A stretch of 64,000 bases of DNA from Mucilaginibacter arboris. GTDB taxonomy: Bacteria > Bacteroidota > Bacteroidia > Sphingobacteriales > Sphingobacteriaceae. The position numbers and the translations under genes were made by a program. Under the pieces are notes generated by a model. The model was not told where the DNA came from. It searched no databases and saw only the letters and a program-made list of their open reading frames with translations. The stretch is from the NCBI RefSeq assembly GCF_009754915.1, contig NZ_WPIK01000006.1, positions 124,001 through 188,000 of the forward strand. The letters run 5' to 3'. The first letter of the stretch is position 1. Each line of letters begins with the position of its first letter. Below are positions 33,962 through 43,789 of this stretch, piece by piece.

Positions 33962-35216
33962 TCAGCGTAGCTTTTTTTATAATGTTGATTGGTTTACAGT
34001 TGTTCTTTATCTTATCCTTTGCATCATTGGTTGGTTCAATATTCATTCGGCTATTTATGATGAAGACCATCCAAGTATTATCGACCTAAGTACCAATTAC
34101 GGCAAACAGTTTCTTTATATTGTTTCCGGAGTGGTGCTGGCAACGGTTATCCTGCTGATGGAAAGCCGTTTTTTCAGTGCTTTAGCACCTGCTGTTTATG
34201 TCATGGTTGTTATTTTACTGGTCCTTGTTTTGGTAATTGGGCGAAACGTAGGCGGAAACCAGGCATGGATTCCTTTAGGCGGCGGTTTCCGGTTACAGCC
34301 ATCAGAATTTGCAAAATTTGCTACCTGCTTAATGCTTGCCCGCTATTTAAGCGGAACAAACATTAAAGTAACTGACACAAAATCTTTTTTTATTGCGGCA
34401 GCCATTATTGCTTTCCCGATGGTGCTGATTATTTTACAGCCTGACGCCGGTTCAACCCTGGTATTTTGTTCGCTTATTTTTGTGCTGTACCGGGAGGGGA
34501 TTTCACCGCTTTTCCTGGTTATTACCGGTTTGATTATTACTTTGTTTATCCTTACTTTATTAGTAAACCAGTTCTACCTGGTTGCTGTGCTTGTAGTTAT
34601 AGCCGGTGCTTTAATTTATTTTTTCCGCCGCAACCAGGCTTTAATTGTTACGGTTTCCGTTGGTTTTGTTATTTGCGTTGCCATGATCTTCAGCGTAAGT
34701 TTTCTCTACCATCATGTACTGAAACAGCATCAAACCGTTAGGATTGATGAATGGTTGGGTATTACTACCGATCCGCGCGGAATTGGGTACAATGTTAATC
34801 AGTCTAAAATTGCAATTGGTTCGGGTAAACTCTGGGGAAAAGGCTATTTAAAAGGCACACAAACTAAATTCTCTTTTGTGCCCGAGCAAAGTACCGACTT
34901 TATTTTTTGTACCATTGGCGAGGAATGGGGTTTTGCCGGAACGCTGAGCGTGCTCATCATTTACCTGATCCTGCTGTTCCGGATTGTATTTATTGCAGAA
35001 CGGCAACGTTCCAATTTTTCCAGGATTTACGGTTATGGCGTTGCATCAGTTATCTTTTTTCACGTTTTTATCAACGTAGGCATGACCATCGGTTTGGTTC
35101 CAGTTATTGGCATACCGCTGCCATTAATTAGTTATGGTGGCTCGTCTTTATGGAGTTTTACCATTCTGATCTTTATCCTGCTTAAACTGGATTCCAACCG
35201 GATGGGGCTTGTTTAA
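33954..35216 (+). CDS. rodA: SEDS peptidoglycan glycosyltransferase RodA
   Basis: 420 residues with about ten transmembrane helices, overlapping mrdA by eight bases. SEDS-family motifs include GGNQAWIPLGGGFRLQPSEF, LLIILQPDAG-like LIILQPDAGS, and the C-terminal GIPLPLISYGGSS. It polymerises glycan strands together with PBP2, encoded just upstream. Confidence 0.95.
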   Translation: MNNQRSFFYNVDWFTVVLYLILCIIGWFNIHSAIYDEDHPSIIDLSTNYGKQFLYIVSGVVLATVILLMESRFFSALAPAVYVMVVILLVLVLVIGRNVGGNQAWIPLGGGFRLQPSEFAKFATCLMLARYLSGTNIKVTDTKSFFIAAAIIAFPMVLIILQPDAGSTLVFCSLIFVLYREGISPLFLVITGLIITLFILTLLVNQFYLVAVLVVIAGALIYFFRRNQALIVTVSVGFVICVAMIFSVSFLYHHVLKQHQTVRIDEWLGITTDPRGIGYNVNQSKIAIGSGKLWGKGYLKGTQTKFSFVPEQSTDFIFCTIGEEWGFAGTLSVLIIYLILLFRIVFIAERQRSNFSRIYGYGVASVIFFHVFINVGMTIGLVPVIGIPLPLISYGGSSLWSFTILIFILLKLDSNRMGLV

Positions 35217-35231
35217 TCCTTATTTTTTGCC

Positions 35232-35245
35232 GGTAAAAGAAGCAT
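35232..35245 (+). repeat. GGTAAAAGAAGCAT motif, exact copy
   Basis: It lies between the convergent rodA and 35281-36279 genes. Confidence 0.85.
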
Positions 35246-35280
35246 GGGTTTTAGCAGGTGATCCATGAATAACAACTCAT

Positions 35281-36279
35281 TTAAGAAAACCTTTTGCGCA
35301 ATAGACCGTAAAATTTTTCGGTTGTAGCTGGTTTGTCTTTCCAATTATTTTTAGCAGCATAATTGATTTTAAGAAAATTTTCTGCCTGCTCAAAATTGGT
35401 ATAACGGTTTAAAATATTAATAGCTTCAGAATAAGCCAGGTTATAGCCATTAAATAATTCCCTTACAAAAAGCAGTTTATCGTTTAGGGTAATTAATGAT
35501 GGAAGGTCCTGGCCTGGTTTTGTTGCCATTTGGGTTTCTGCAACTTGGGTTTGGTCCAAACCTTTTTGTGCAGCAATGCGCTGGTTAAGCGTTAAAACCT
35601 GTTCACTTTCCGGCTTTACCGGTTCTGGTTTTATCGTTTCAGGCTGTGGTTCCGGTTTTACCGGTCCTGGTTCAATCATAAATTTTTCAGGCTGAAGTTG
35701 GGGCAACGCAGGTACTTCAACTTGCGGCTGAGCTGCTGCGGGTTTAACTTCCGGCTCACTAATAACCACATCCTCCACAACCGGTATTTCAGGTGTTGTA
35801 AATTTTTGCCTGGTAAAATAAGCATCCTCTGCTGCAACAGGAAGCTCTTCTGCTTGCTGTTGTGGCATCGTTTCCGGCAATACAAATGTTTCGTGCTTTA
35901 TTGTTGCTGCCATTGGTATTTCCTGCAATTCCGCTTCGGTTTTTTCTGCAGGAACAGCATCTTTTATTTTAAACGGAACAGTATCTTCAGCAGAAACCAA
36001 ATGCTCTTCTTCACTAAAATAATCTGGTATTTCCGGCCTTTGCCCATACACTTTTTCTACCGGCAATACAAGCGGGGCTGGCGGTAAAGCAACAGGTTTT
36101 GCTTGTCCTTGTATCTTTTTCAGTATCTCAATATGGTCTGTCAAAAAATGGGCATTAGCCATAAAAAGCTCCAGTTCAAGCACATTAAAACTATCGGCAG
36201 AAGCTTCCAGGTAACTGTATTGTTCTTTCAATTCTGCAATAATCCCGCCTATTTTTTTTAATATTTCCTGCTGATTCAT
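35281..36279 (-). CDS. Hypothetical protein with central Pro/Glu-rich linker
   Basis: 332 residues, not recognised. The first 50 residues are predicted helical (QEILKKIGGIIAELKEQYSY), the middle 180 are rich in Pro, Glu, Gln and Val with repeats of the type KPEPQPETIKPEPVKPE, and the last 80 form a conserved-looking helical block (LNDKLLFVRELFNGYNLAYS). There is no signal peptide or membrane segment. Such a layout suggests two small domains joined by a flexible linker. A one-mismatch motif copy at 35812-35825 reads DAYFT. Confidence 0.75.
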   Translation of the reverse strand: MNQQEILKKIGGIIAELKEQYSYLEASADSFNVLELELFMANAHFLTDHIEILKKIQGQAKPVALPPAPLVLPVEKVYGQRPEIPDYFSEEEHLVSAEDTVPFKIKDAVPAEKTEAELQEIPMAATIKHETFVLPETMPQQQAEELPVAAEDAYFTRQKFTTPEIPVVEDVVISEPEVKPAAAQPQVEVPALPQLQPEKFMIEPGPVKPEPQPETIKPEPVKPESEQVLTLNQRIAAQKGLDQTQVAETQMATKPGQDLPSLITLNDKLLFVRELFNGYNLAYSEAINILNRYTNFEQAENFLKINYAAKNNWKDKPATTEKFYGLLRKRFS

Positions 36280-36364
36280 AAACTTAGTATAAAGAAGATG
36301 TTGATAAATCCACTCTCAAAAATAGTATTTAATTCTGATATTCGGCCTTCAACCATAGCTGCAA

Positions 36365-36961
36365 ATGTTGTTTAACGAAGACGTTTTTAAAAGGAGAAAT
36401 GAGTATGGCGGGAGTATAGAAGTTATTTGTGGATCGATGTTTTCAGGAAAAACAGAAGAGCTGATCAGGCGGTTAAAACGCGGACAAATAGCAAGGCTGT
36501 CTGTAGAAATTTTTAAGCCTAAAACAGATACACGTTATGATGAAACTGCTATTGTATCGCACAATGCAACAAGCATACCTTCCACACCGGTAGAAAACGC
36601 CTCTACCATATTGCTTTTAGGCAGTATGGCACAAATTGTAGGCATAGATGAAGCACAATTTTTTGATGACGAGCTGCCAGAAGTTTGCAATAAACTGGCC
36701 AATAAAGGTATCCGTGTAATTGTTGCTGGCCTCGACATGGATTATACGGGAAAACCTTTTGGGCCAATGCCTGCAATTATGGCAATGGCCGAATCTGTTA
36801 CCAAAGTACATGCAGTTTGTGTAATTTGCGGCCAGCCGGCTTTATATTCATACAGAATTATTGAAAACGATACAAAAATTTTGTTGGGAGAAAAAGAAAG
36901 TTATGAACCACGTTGCAGAAGATGCTTTTTATTGGGTAAAAAAGTAAATCCTGACACCTGA
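36365..36961 (+). CDS. tdk: Thymidine kinase
   Basis: 198 residues, type II TK. P-loop GSMFSGKTEEL near residue 23, catalytic Glu in GIDEAQFFDD near residue 98, thymidine-binding VAGLDMDYTGKPFGP, and a zinc lasso with CVICG and CRRCF. It phosphorylates thymidine for salvage. Confidence 0.96.
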   Translation: MLFNEDVFKRRNEYGGSIEVICGSMFSGKTEELIRRLKRGQIARLSVEIFKPKTDTRYDETAIVSHNATSIPSTPVENASTILLLGSMAQIVGIDEAQFFDDELPEVCNKLANKGIRVIVAGLDMDYTGKPFGPMPAIMAMAESVTKVHAVCVICGQPALYSYRIIENDTKILLGEKESYEPRCRRCFLLGKKVNPDT

Positions 36962-36964
36962 ACT

Positions 36965-37414
36965 TTAGCTTTTCTGTAAAAGTAATTCCAGGTTTTTAAC
37001 GTCTGTTTGTATAGTTTCCAAATGTTCTGTTAATAAAGAACGGAGGTCTGCCGGTACTTCTTTATCATCTAAAATATCCTGGTAAGCATTAATCGCGGCT
37101 TTATCTCCGTTAATGCAACTGTTTATGGCTACACTATCGCTTCGGTTAGATAGCGTTCCTTTGATATCCAGCCAGGCACGATGTAAAGTACCGGCAAAAC
37201 CACCTTCGTGTGCTGGTTTTTCTATACCCTGACCGCTCAAATAATTTCTGATTGCTTCCGCTTGTATGTTACGGCTTGTTGCAGCCTGCTCAAATTGTGC
37301 TAACAAACCTTTGCTGCTAACCATTTCGGCAGCTTTGGTATAACCTTCTTCCCCATCCACTCCAATTACCACTAAATGTTGTAAATGGTTAATTAAATTT
37401 TCATTTAAACTCAT
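36965..37414 (-). CDS. DUF2383 / PA2169-type four-helix bundle protein
   Basis: 149 residues. It has the pattern LINHLQHLVVIGVDGEEGYTKAAEMV, SHEGGFAGTLHRAWLDIKG-like HEGGFAGTLHRAWLDIKG, and ECEGGD-like NSCINGDKAAINAYQDILDD, matching DUF2383, a ferritin-like family. The family function is unknown; stress roles have been suggested elsewhere. It converges on tdk with three bases between stop codons. Confidence 0.82.
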   Translation of the reverse strand: MSLNENLINHLQHLVVIGVDGEEGYTKAAEMVSSKGLLAQFEQAATSRNIQAEAIRNYLSGQGIEKPAHEGGFAGTLHRAWLDIKGTLSNRSDSVAINSCINGDKAAINAYQDILDDKEVPADLRSLLTEHLETIQTDVKNLELLLQKS

Positions 37415-37580
37415 AATACTATTTTTGATACGGTTAGTTATTCTTACTATTATCAGTTTTAACTATAAACAATAAATTTGGTTTGCAATTGTGCAGCTTT
37501 TAATTTTTAAACTGATTTAGATACGATAAAATTAAATTCTAAAATTGGAAATACTTCTTTTAGCAGCTAATTTATATCCA

Positions 37581-37616
37581 TAAAAAAAGTACTGATAAAA
37601 TTCTATCAGCACTTTT
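37581..37616 (-). terminator. Terminator of the glycosyltransferase gene
   Basis: On the minus strand AAAGTGCTGATA and TATCAGTACTTTTTTT pair with one wobble and end in a T-run. Confidence 0.8.
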
Positions 37617-37642
37617 GCAAGTATAAACCTTATTTATAATTG

Positions 37643-38779
37643 TTAGCTTGCAATTGAAATTTTTTGTTTGTCTTTGATACAATTTTGGATACAAGTAATC
37701 ATACTTGCACAAGTATTGTCCCATGAGTTTTTACTTAAAAAAGTATCAACTTTAGATAGCCATTCTTTATTGTTTTTATTATTTAATTCCAATTCAATGG
37801 CATCAATAAAATCTTCAGCTGTATAACCAATATGTACTAACTTATTTTTACCATAAGGATTAATTACATCACGGATAGCAGTAGAAACAACAGGTTTGCC
37901 GGCAGCTAAATATTCGGGTGTTTTTGTCGGGCTGATAAATTTGGTAGAATCATTCAGCATAAACGGGATCAAAGCTACATCCCACCCAGATAAATAGGCA
38001 GGAAGTTGCTCATAACTTTTTTGTCCTAAATAATGAATGTTTGTATTTTGAGGTAAAAGTGCACGGTTAATTTTTAACACCGGGCCAATTAACATGAAAC
38101 TCCAATTTGGCCTTGCATCAGCAATTGTACGGATTAATTCAATATCAAAACGTTCATCAATTACACCATAAAACCCAAGTTTAGGATTTGAAATATTAGC
38201 CTGGTCTTCTGGTTGAACTTTGTTTGTTCTAGCTTTTACAAAATGAATTTTATCTATACTGCTTGGAAAAGCATGAATATTTGAATGTTGATGTTTTTTA
38301 GCTTCGTATAAAGAATGGCCTCCTGTAAATACCACATCAGATTTTGCCATCAATCTTTTTTCCAAATCTTTTAATTCAGCAGGTGCATTTTTAAATAAAG
38401 ATAGTTCATCCATACAATCATAAACAATTAACGCCGGGTTAAGCTGCTCTGTAAACGACAATGCCATTGGTGTATAATACCAGAAAAGGAAATCTTCACC
38501 ATCTTCCTTTTCCATAAATTTATCCATCAACTGTTTCATTACCAACTTTTCTTCTGCTTTTGATAATCCGGCGGGAATATGAGGAACAACTACCCACAAG
38601 TTAGGCAAGCGTTTAGATAAATGTAAATACGCCTCGTCCTCTGCATCGTGCATTGGTTCCTCTAAAAAATAAGTACTGAACATTTCTGAAAATCTTGTTA
38701 ACAAATGTTGCGGACGCTGATAAACAAAATCCCATCTTAAATGTGAAAGGCAAAGCAGTTTGGCGGGTAATTTTTTCAT
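37643..38779 (-). CDS. Glycosyltransferase, GT-B type
   Basis: 378 residues. The N-terminus (CLSHLRWDFVYQRPQHLLTRF) is typical of a group of GT4-like transferases in Bacteroidota. The C-terminal half has a Rossmann-type donor domain (LGFYGVIDERFDIELI, FMLIGPVLKINRALLP, VALIPF, SPTKTPEYLAAGKPVVST), where the PEYLAAGKPVV segment contacts the nucleotide sugar. Donor and acceptor are unknown. The gene is alone, with gene-free DNA upstream. Confidence 0.85.
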   Translation of the reverse strand: MKKLPAKLLCLSHLRWDFVYQRPQHLLTRFSEMFSTYFLEEPMHDAEDEAYLHLSKRLPNLWVVVPHIPAGLSKAEEKLVMKQLMDKFMEKEDGEDFLFWYYTPMALSFTEQLNPALIVYDCMDELSLFKNAPAELKDLEKRLMAKSDVVFTGGHSLYEAKKHQHSNIHAFPSSIDKIHFVKARTNKVQPEDQANISNPKLGFYGVIDERFDIELIRTIADARPNWSFMLIGPVLKINRALLPQNTNIHYLGQKSYEQLPAYLSGWDVALIPFMLNDSTKFISPTKTPEYLAAGKPVVSTAIRDVINPYGKNKLVHIGYTAEDFIDAIELELNNKNNKEWLSKVDTFLSKNSWDNTCASMITCIQNCIKDKQKISIAS

Positions 38780-39220
38780 ATTGTATTGGATGATAATTAT
38801 AGGGTTAACATATTAAAAATAATTTTGTTCGATACCAGCGGTATTTTTTTACAGTTTAATAATGATTAAATAACTTTCACTATTTACTATACAAAAGGAA
38901 TGTACAAGTGAAATTATAAGTGAGATGGTAAGATGCTGTAAAGCAATAATTTATCTCAGTATCAACTGCAAAGATTAATTTGGTTTACAATATACAAATT
39001 ATTTTTTAATTATGTATGCTTTTGCCACGAAAAAAGATATGCAAGGTTGTTTTTATGTATATACAACTATTGTAATAATAATAAGATCAGGCAAGCGTTT
39101 GTTTTAAAAGATAAAAAACTGTGCCGCTAAAATTTATTATAGAAATTTAATTTGGATTCTATAAACAAACTTGTTGGGTTTGTTTGCTTTTTAAAATTTA
39201 ATCCTGAAAATAATACAACG
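38780..39220. other. Gene-free AT-rich interval
   Basis: No ORF of note and no exact motif copy. Near 39166-39190 an imperfect stem (ATAAACAAACTTG / GGGTTTGTTTGC) followed by TTTTT could serve as a terminator for mutS. No convincing -7 box was found for the gene starting at 38779. Confidence 0.5.
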
Positions 39221-41833
39221 TTAATTTCCTTTAATTAAACGTTGTATTTCATCTAATTTCATCAAAGCTTCTACCGGTGTAAGTGTATTTACATCCAACG
39301 CATTTAATACATCCCGAATTTTAATAAGCACCGGGTCATCAATAGAAAACATTTGCAATTGCACAGCTTGTTTCTGTACTTTCTTAATACTTTCTTTAAT
39401 GTTTTCCCCGCCGGTCCGTTCTGCTTCCAGCTTCTTTAAAATTTCTCCGGCACGCGATAAAACTTTTGGCGGCATACCGGCCAACTTGGCTACGTGGATA
39501 CCAAAACTGTGTTCACTTCCTCCCGGAACTAACTTCCGCAGAAAAATAATTTTTTGCCCGGTTTCTTTTACAGCAACATTAAAGTTTTTGATGCGGTAAA
39601 AAGAGCTTGCCAGTTCATTCAATTCATGATAATGTGTGGCGAAAAGCGTTTTAGCTTTTTCCGAAGGATGATTGTGCAAGAATTCTGCAATAGACCAGGC
39701 AATAGAAATGCCATCGTAGGTAGAGGTGCCGCGGCCGATCTCATCCAGCAAAACCAGGCTTCTGCTGGAGATATTGTTGAGGATGCTGGCCGTTTCGTTC
39801 ATCTCCACCATAAAAGTAGATTCGCCGGAAGACAAATTATCGGATGCACCAACGCGCGTAAATATTTTATCAACCAAACCAATGCGTGCTTCTTTTACCG
39901 GCACAAAACAGCCAATTTGTGCCATCAGCACAATCAGTCCGGTTTGACGGAGAATGGCAGATTTACCAGCCATGTTCGGGCCGGTTATAATGATAATCTG
40001 CTGCGTTTCCGAATCCAGAAAAACATCGTTGGTGATATATTCTTCGCCCAAGGGCAGATTTTTTTCGATTACCGGGTGCCGGCCGCCTTTAATATCAATC
40101 CGGTCACCTGCATCAACTACCGGCTTTTGATACCGGTTTTTCTTTGCAAGTTGGGCAAAACAAAGCAACACATCCAACTTGGCCAGAATCCGTGCATTTA
40201 ACTGAATAGGTTTTATATAAGAACTAATGCTGTGAAGCAAATGCTGGTACAAGCGTGTTTCTATGGCAAATATCTTTTCTTCTGCACCCAAAATTTGCTC
40301 TTCGTATTCTTTTAGTTCCGGCGTGATGTAACGTTCTGCATTAACCAGTGTTTGTTTCCTGATCCATCCTGAAGGCACTTTATCTTTGTGCGTATGCGTT
40401 ACCTCCAGATAATAACCAAAAACGCTGTTAAAAGCAACTTTTAACGATGGGATCCCGGTTTCTTCTGCTTCGCGGCGTTGTATTTCAAGCAGGAAATCTT
40501 TTCCGCCAAAAGCAATTTTACGCAGGTGATCCAGTTCTTCATCCACGCCATCGGCAATTACTGCACCTTTTGCAATTTGAACAGGCGGTTCCGGAAAGAT
40601 TTCTTTTTCTATTTTTTCCCGGATCAACTGGCAAGGATTTAACTGCTCCGCCAACTGCTGCAAAAATAAATTATCCGTCTGCCCGCATAAGTCTTTTACT
40701 TCTGCCGTGGCCAGCAATGCCCTTTTTAGCTGTATGATTTCGCGGGGATTAGCTTTTTGCAAACCGATCTTAGAGATCAGCCTTTCCAGGTCGCCTATTT
40801 GTTTAATCTGGTGCAGCAGGCTTTCTGCCAATGCTTCTTTTACCTGCAAAAAATCAACAACTTCCAGCCGTTCCTCAATTGGTTTCAGTTCTTTTAAGGG
40901 CATCAATATCCATTTCCGAAGCAGCCTTGCGCCCATTGGCGAAGCCGTTTGATCGAGCACCTGAAAAAGCGTGATGGCGTTTTCGTTACCAGAATCCAAT
41001 AGCTCAAGGTTACGAACGGTAAAACGGTCCAGCCACATGTATTTTTGATGTTCTATCCTGCTGATGCCGGAAATATGCTGCAAATTCCGGTGCTCCGTTT
41101 CGTTGATGTAATACAAGGTTACACCTGCGGCAACTATGGCTGATGGCAAACGGTCAATGCCAAACCCTTTTAAATTCTTCACTTCAAAATGCTTTAGCAG
41201 CGTTTCTGAAGCAAAATCGAAGGTAAAAGCCCAATCATCTAAGGTATAAGTATAAAAACCTTCGCCAAAAGCTTCTGTAAATTCTTTTTGTTTTTGTTTG
41301 GAGAAGATGATCTCGTTGGGCCGGAAACTTTGCAGCAGCTGATCGATATATTCCTGATCGCCTTGCGCCGCCAAAAATTCTCCGGTAGAAATATCCAGCA
41401 AAGCCAAACCAATCTGGTTCTTTTCAAAATGCAGCGTTGCTACATAATTGTTTGATTTTTGGCTGAGGATATTATCATTGTAAGAAACGCCTGGCGTAAC
41501 CAGTTCTGTAACGCCTCTTTTAACGATGGTTTTTGTTGCTTTCGGATCTTCCAATTGATCGCAGATGGCAACACGCTGACCGGCACGGACCAATTTAGGC
41601 AGATAAGTATCCAGCGAATGGTGCGGAAAACCAGCTAATTCAATAGAAGTACCCGATCCATTTGCCCTTTTGGTGAGGATGATCCCCAGAATACGGGAAG
41701 TGGTAACAGCATCTTCACCAAAAGTTTCATAAAAATCGCCTACCCGAAATAACAACAAAGCGCCGGGATATTTAGCCTTGATCTGGCTGTGCTGCTGCAT
41801 TAAAGGTGTTTCTGCCGAAGTCTTCTTTCCCAA
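39221..41833 (-). CDS. mutS: DNA mismatch repair protein MutS
   Basis: 870 residues. The mismatch-contact motif is [19 protein letters not shown] near residue 30, Walker A is GPNMAGKS near residue 616, and [14 protein letters not shown] is Walker B. It binds mismatches and recruits MutL. Exact motif at 40831-40844 reads QVKEALAE, and another at 39886-39899 (one mismatch) reads VKEARIG. MutS limits recombination between diverged DNA, which matters if the motif proves to be an uptake signal. Confidence 0.97.
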   Translation of the reverse strand: MGKKTSAETPLMQQHSQIKAKYPGALLLFRVGDFYETFGEDAVTTSRILGIILTKRANGSGTSIELAGFPHHSLDTYLPKLVRAGQRVAICDQLEDPKATKTIVKRGVTELVTPGVSYNDNILSQKSNNYVATLHFEKNQIGLALLDISTGEFLAAQGDQEYIDQLLQSFRPNEIIFSKQKQKEFTEAFGEGFYTYTLDDWAFTFDFASETLLKHFEVKNLKGFGIDRLPSAIVAAGVTLYYINETEHRNLQHISGISRIEHQKYMWLDRFTVRNLELLDSGNENAITLFQVLDQTASPMGARLLRKWILMPLKELKPIEERLEVVDFLQVKEALAESLLHQIKQIGDLERLISKIGLQKANPREIIQLKRALLATAEVKDLCGQTDNLFLQQLAEQLNPCQLIREKIEKEIFPEPPVQIAKGAVIADGVDEELDHLRKIAFGGKDFLLEIQRREAEETGIPSLKVAFNSVFGYYLEVTHTHKDKVPSGWIRKQTLVNAERYITPELKEYEEQILGAEEKIFAIETRLYQHLLHSISSYIKPIQLNARILAKLDVLLCFAQLAKKNRYQKPVVDAGDRIDIKGGRHPVIEKNLPLGEEYITNDVFLDSETQQIIIITGPNMAGKSAILRQTGLIVLMAQIGCFVPVKEARIGLVDKIFTRVGASDNLSSGESTFMVEMNETASILNNISSRSLVLLDEIGRGTSTYDGISIAWSIAEFLHNHPSEKAKTLFATHYHELNELASSFYRIKNFNVAVKETGQKIIFLRKLVPGGSEHSFGIHVAKLAGMPPKVLSRAGEILKKLEAERTGGENIKESIKKVQKQAVQLQMFSIDDPVLIKIRDVLNALDVNTLTPVEALMKLDEIQRLIKGN

Positions 41834-41935
41834 ATTTTAAACCAATTAAGCAGTAAAGTTAACCGATCAAAAGTTTTTTACAGCAGATGTGAAAAAATAG
41901 TGGGTAAAAACAGCATCAACTTAAATAGCTGCTAA

Positions 41936-41968
41936 CCAACACCAACTTTTACCCGGTAAAAGAAGCAT
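41936..41968 (+). repeat. 33-base intergenic form of the motif element
   Basis: CCAACACCAACTTTTACCCG followed by GTAAAAGAAGCAT. It differs at one base from the reverse complement of 47331-47363. A sister word (GTAAAAACAGCAT) lies just upstream at 41903-41915. Confidence 0.85.
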
Positions 41969-41975
41969 TACCAAA

Positions 41976-43592
41976 TTACTCTCCTTTTCCTTTTCCTAAT
42001 GTTTCAAAAGGCAAAACACCTGCCCGCTTAGTCCAGGCAGTATATAAAATATCCAGCTCTTTTACTTTTTCGGGATTTGATGCGCTTAAGTCGTTCAGTT
42101 CAGACCGGTCATTTTCCATATTGTATAAATGCCAGTTTTTTTCGGGATAATTGGAAACCAGCTTCCACTCGCCCTGCCGAACTGCGCGGTTTCCTTCATG
42201 CTCAAAAAATAAGGCCTGGTGGCCTTTCCACGCTTGTCCTTTAAAAAGCGGGACTAAACTGATACCTTCAGTAGCAGCAATTTTATTTTGGTGATAAGTT
42301 TTTGGATAAGCAACTCCTGCCAGATCTAAACAGGTTGACATCAGATCAATAATATGGGCAGGCGCGTTTACCTGGTTTCCCGGTTTTACAATTCCCGGAC
42401 CGTAAGCAATAAAAGGAGTAGCTGTGCCGCCTTCGTATTCCCAATGTTTAAATAAACGGAAAGGTGCATCGCTCAGGTTAGCGCCGGCAAATTCGTAAGA
42501 GGTAAACGAAGTTGGATCGCTGGAAGGTTTCCTGCTGGCTTCTATGATAGAAGGCAAAAAGCCCGGGCCTTTAATGCTTTCGCTGCTGGCGCCGTTATCA
42601 GACAGGAACATAATGACCGTGTTTTTATCTTCACCTAAATCCTTTAAGGTTTGGCGCAACCGGCCGATGTTCTGGTCCATCCGATCGATCATCGCGCTAT
42701 AAACCGCCATTTTATCATCCCAGCGAACTTTTTCTTTCTCCGTTAAAGTTTCCCAGGCCGGTACATGTTCATCACGCGGAGAAAGTTTGGTGTTTTTATT
42801 GATGATGCCGTATTCCAGCAATTTCTGGTAGCGTTTCTCGCGTAGCTTGTCCCAGCCTTCCATAAATTTGCCTTTGTATTTGGCAATATCTTCCGGTAAA
42901 GCCTGCAACGGCCAGTGCGGGCATTGATAAGCCAGGTACAGAAAAAAGGGTTTGTCCGTTTGCTTGTTTTGCCGGATAAATTTAATGGCGTAATCGGTAT
43001 AAGCGTTGGTAGAATAATAACCCTTGCCCGGAGTAAAAGGCTGATCTTCTAAAGCAATGGTTAATTTTTGATTGGGGCGATAAGGATAATCAGAAAAATA
43101 ACTGCTGGCGCCATCGATCAAACCGAAATAATGATCGAAACCCCTTTTAACCGGCCAATGTTCCGGCGCCTGGCCAACATGCCATTTGCCAGCCATTAAT
43201 GTATTATAACCGCCTGCTTTTATGGCTTCGGCAATGGTTACGCAATTCTGGTTTAAATAACCCTGGTAAGCAGGTTGCGGCCTTGTGTTCATCATATCGC
43301 CAACGCCTGCCTGATGCTGGTACAAACCGGTAAGTAAGGAAGCGCGCGTTGGGCAGCAGCGGGAAGCGTTGTAAAATTGCGTCATTTTCAATCCGCCTTT
43401 GGCCATTTCGTCCAGGTTTGGTGTTTGCACATCCGAACCAAAACAACCAATATCCGAATAACCCATATCATCTGCCAGGATAATAATGATGTTTGGCTTT
43501 TTTTGAGGTGGTTCTGGAAGAGAAAAACTTAAAAACAAACCGCTTATAAACAGGAGCACCAAGCTTGACAGGATGATTAATCTGGCTTTCAT
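41976..43592 (-). CDS. Secreted type I sulfatase
   Basis: 538 residues with a signal peptide (LIILSSLVLLFISGLFLSF). The metal site DDMGYSD is at residues 41-47 and the sulfatase signature RCCPTRASLLTG places the formylglycine precursor at Cys79 (C-x-P-x-R). GKWHVG and FLSDNGASS follow. It should hydrolyse sulfate esters in the periplasm or outside after activation by a formylglycine-generating enzyme not seen here. The substrate is unknown. Confidence 0.93.
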   Translation of the reverse strand: MKARLIILSSLVLLFISGLFLSFSLPEPPQKKPNIIIILADDMGYSDIGCFGSDVQTPNLDEMAKGGLKMTQFYNASRCCPTRASLLTGLYQHQAGVGDMMNTRPQPAYQGYLNQNCVTIAEAIKAGGYNTLMAGKWHVGQAPEHWPVKRGFDHYFGLIDGASSYFSDYPYRPNQKLTIALEDQPFTPGKGYYSTNAYTDYAIKFIRQNKQTDKPFFLYLAYQCPHWPLQALPEDIAKYKGKFMEGWDKLREKRYQKLLEYGIINKNTKLSPRDEHVPAWETLTEKEKVRWDDKMAVYSAMIDRMDQNIGRLRQTLKDLGEDKNTVIMFLSDNGASSESIKGPGFLPSIIEASRKPSSDPTSFTSYEFAGANLSDAPFRLFKHWEYEGGTATPFIAYGPGIVKPGNQVNAPAHIIDLMSTCLDLAGVAYPKTYHQNKIAATEGISLVPLFKGQAWKGHQALFFEHEGNRAVRQGEWKLVSNYPEKNWHLYNMENDRSELNDLSASNPEKVKELDILYTAWTKRAGVLPFETLGKGKGE

Positions 43593-43640
43593 TGAATAGG
43601 TTTATTGGAACGATGCCCTAAAATACAAAAAGAAATGGTT

Positions 43641-43654
43641 GATAAAAGAAGCAT
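43641..43654 (+). repeat. GATAAAAGAAGCAT motif, exact copy
   Basis: It lies between the divergent sulfatase and galK genes, 36 bases from the next copy. Confidence 0.85.
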
Positions 43655-43676
43655 CTTAGCAACCACACCTGTTGTT

Positions 43677-43704
43677 ACCGATTTTTACCTGGTAAAAGAA
43701 GCAT
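43677..43704 (+). repeat. GGTAAAAGAAGCAT motif with partial palindromic flank
   Basis: ATTTTTACCTGGTAAAAG precedes AAGCAT, a variant of the longer intergenic element. Confidence 0.8.
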
Positions 43705-43789
43705 CGGCTTTCTCTAAAATTTGATCAAGCAAACAAGAAAATCATTATTTAAAAATCATTCAATCTGATTTTATTACCATCTTTGGTTT

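Noticed and set aside
39554-40201. 215-codon plus-strand frame inside mutS
   Set aside because: Antisense to conserved mutS ATPase codons; no recognisable protein features.
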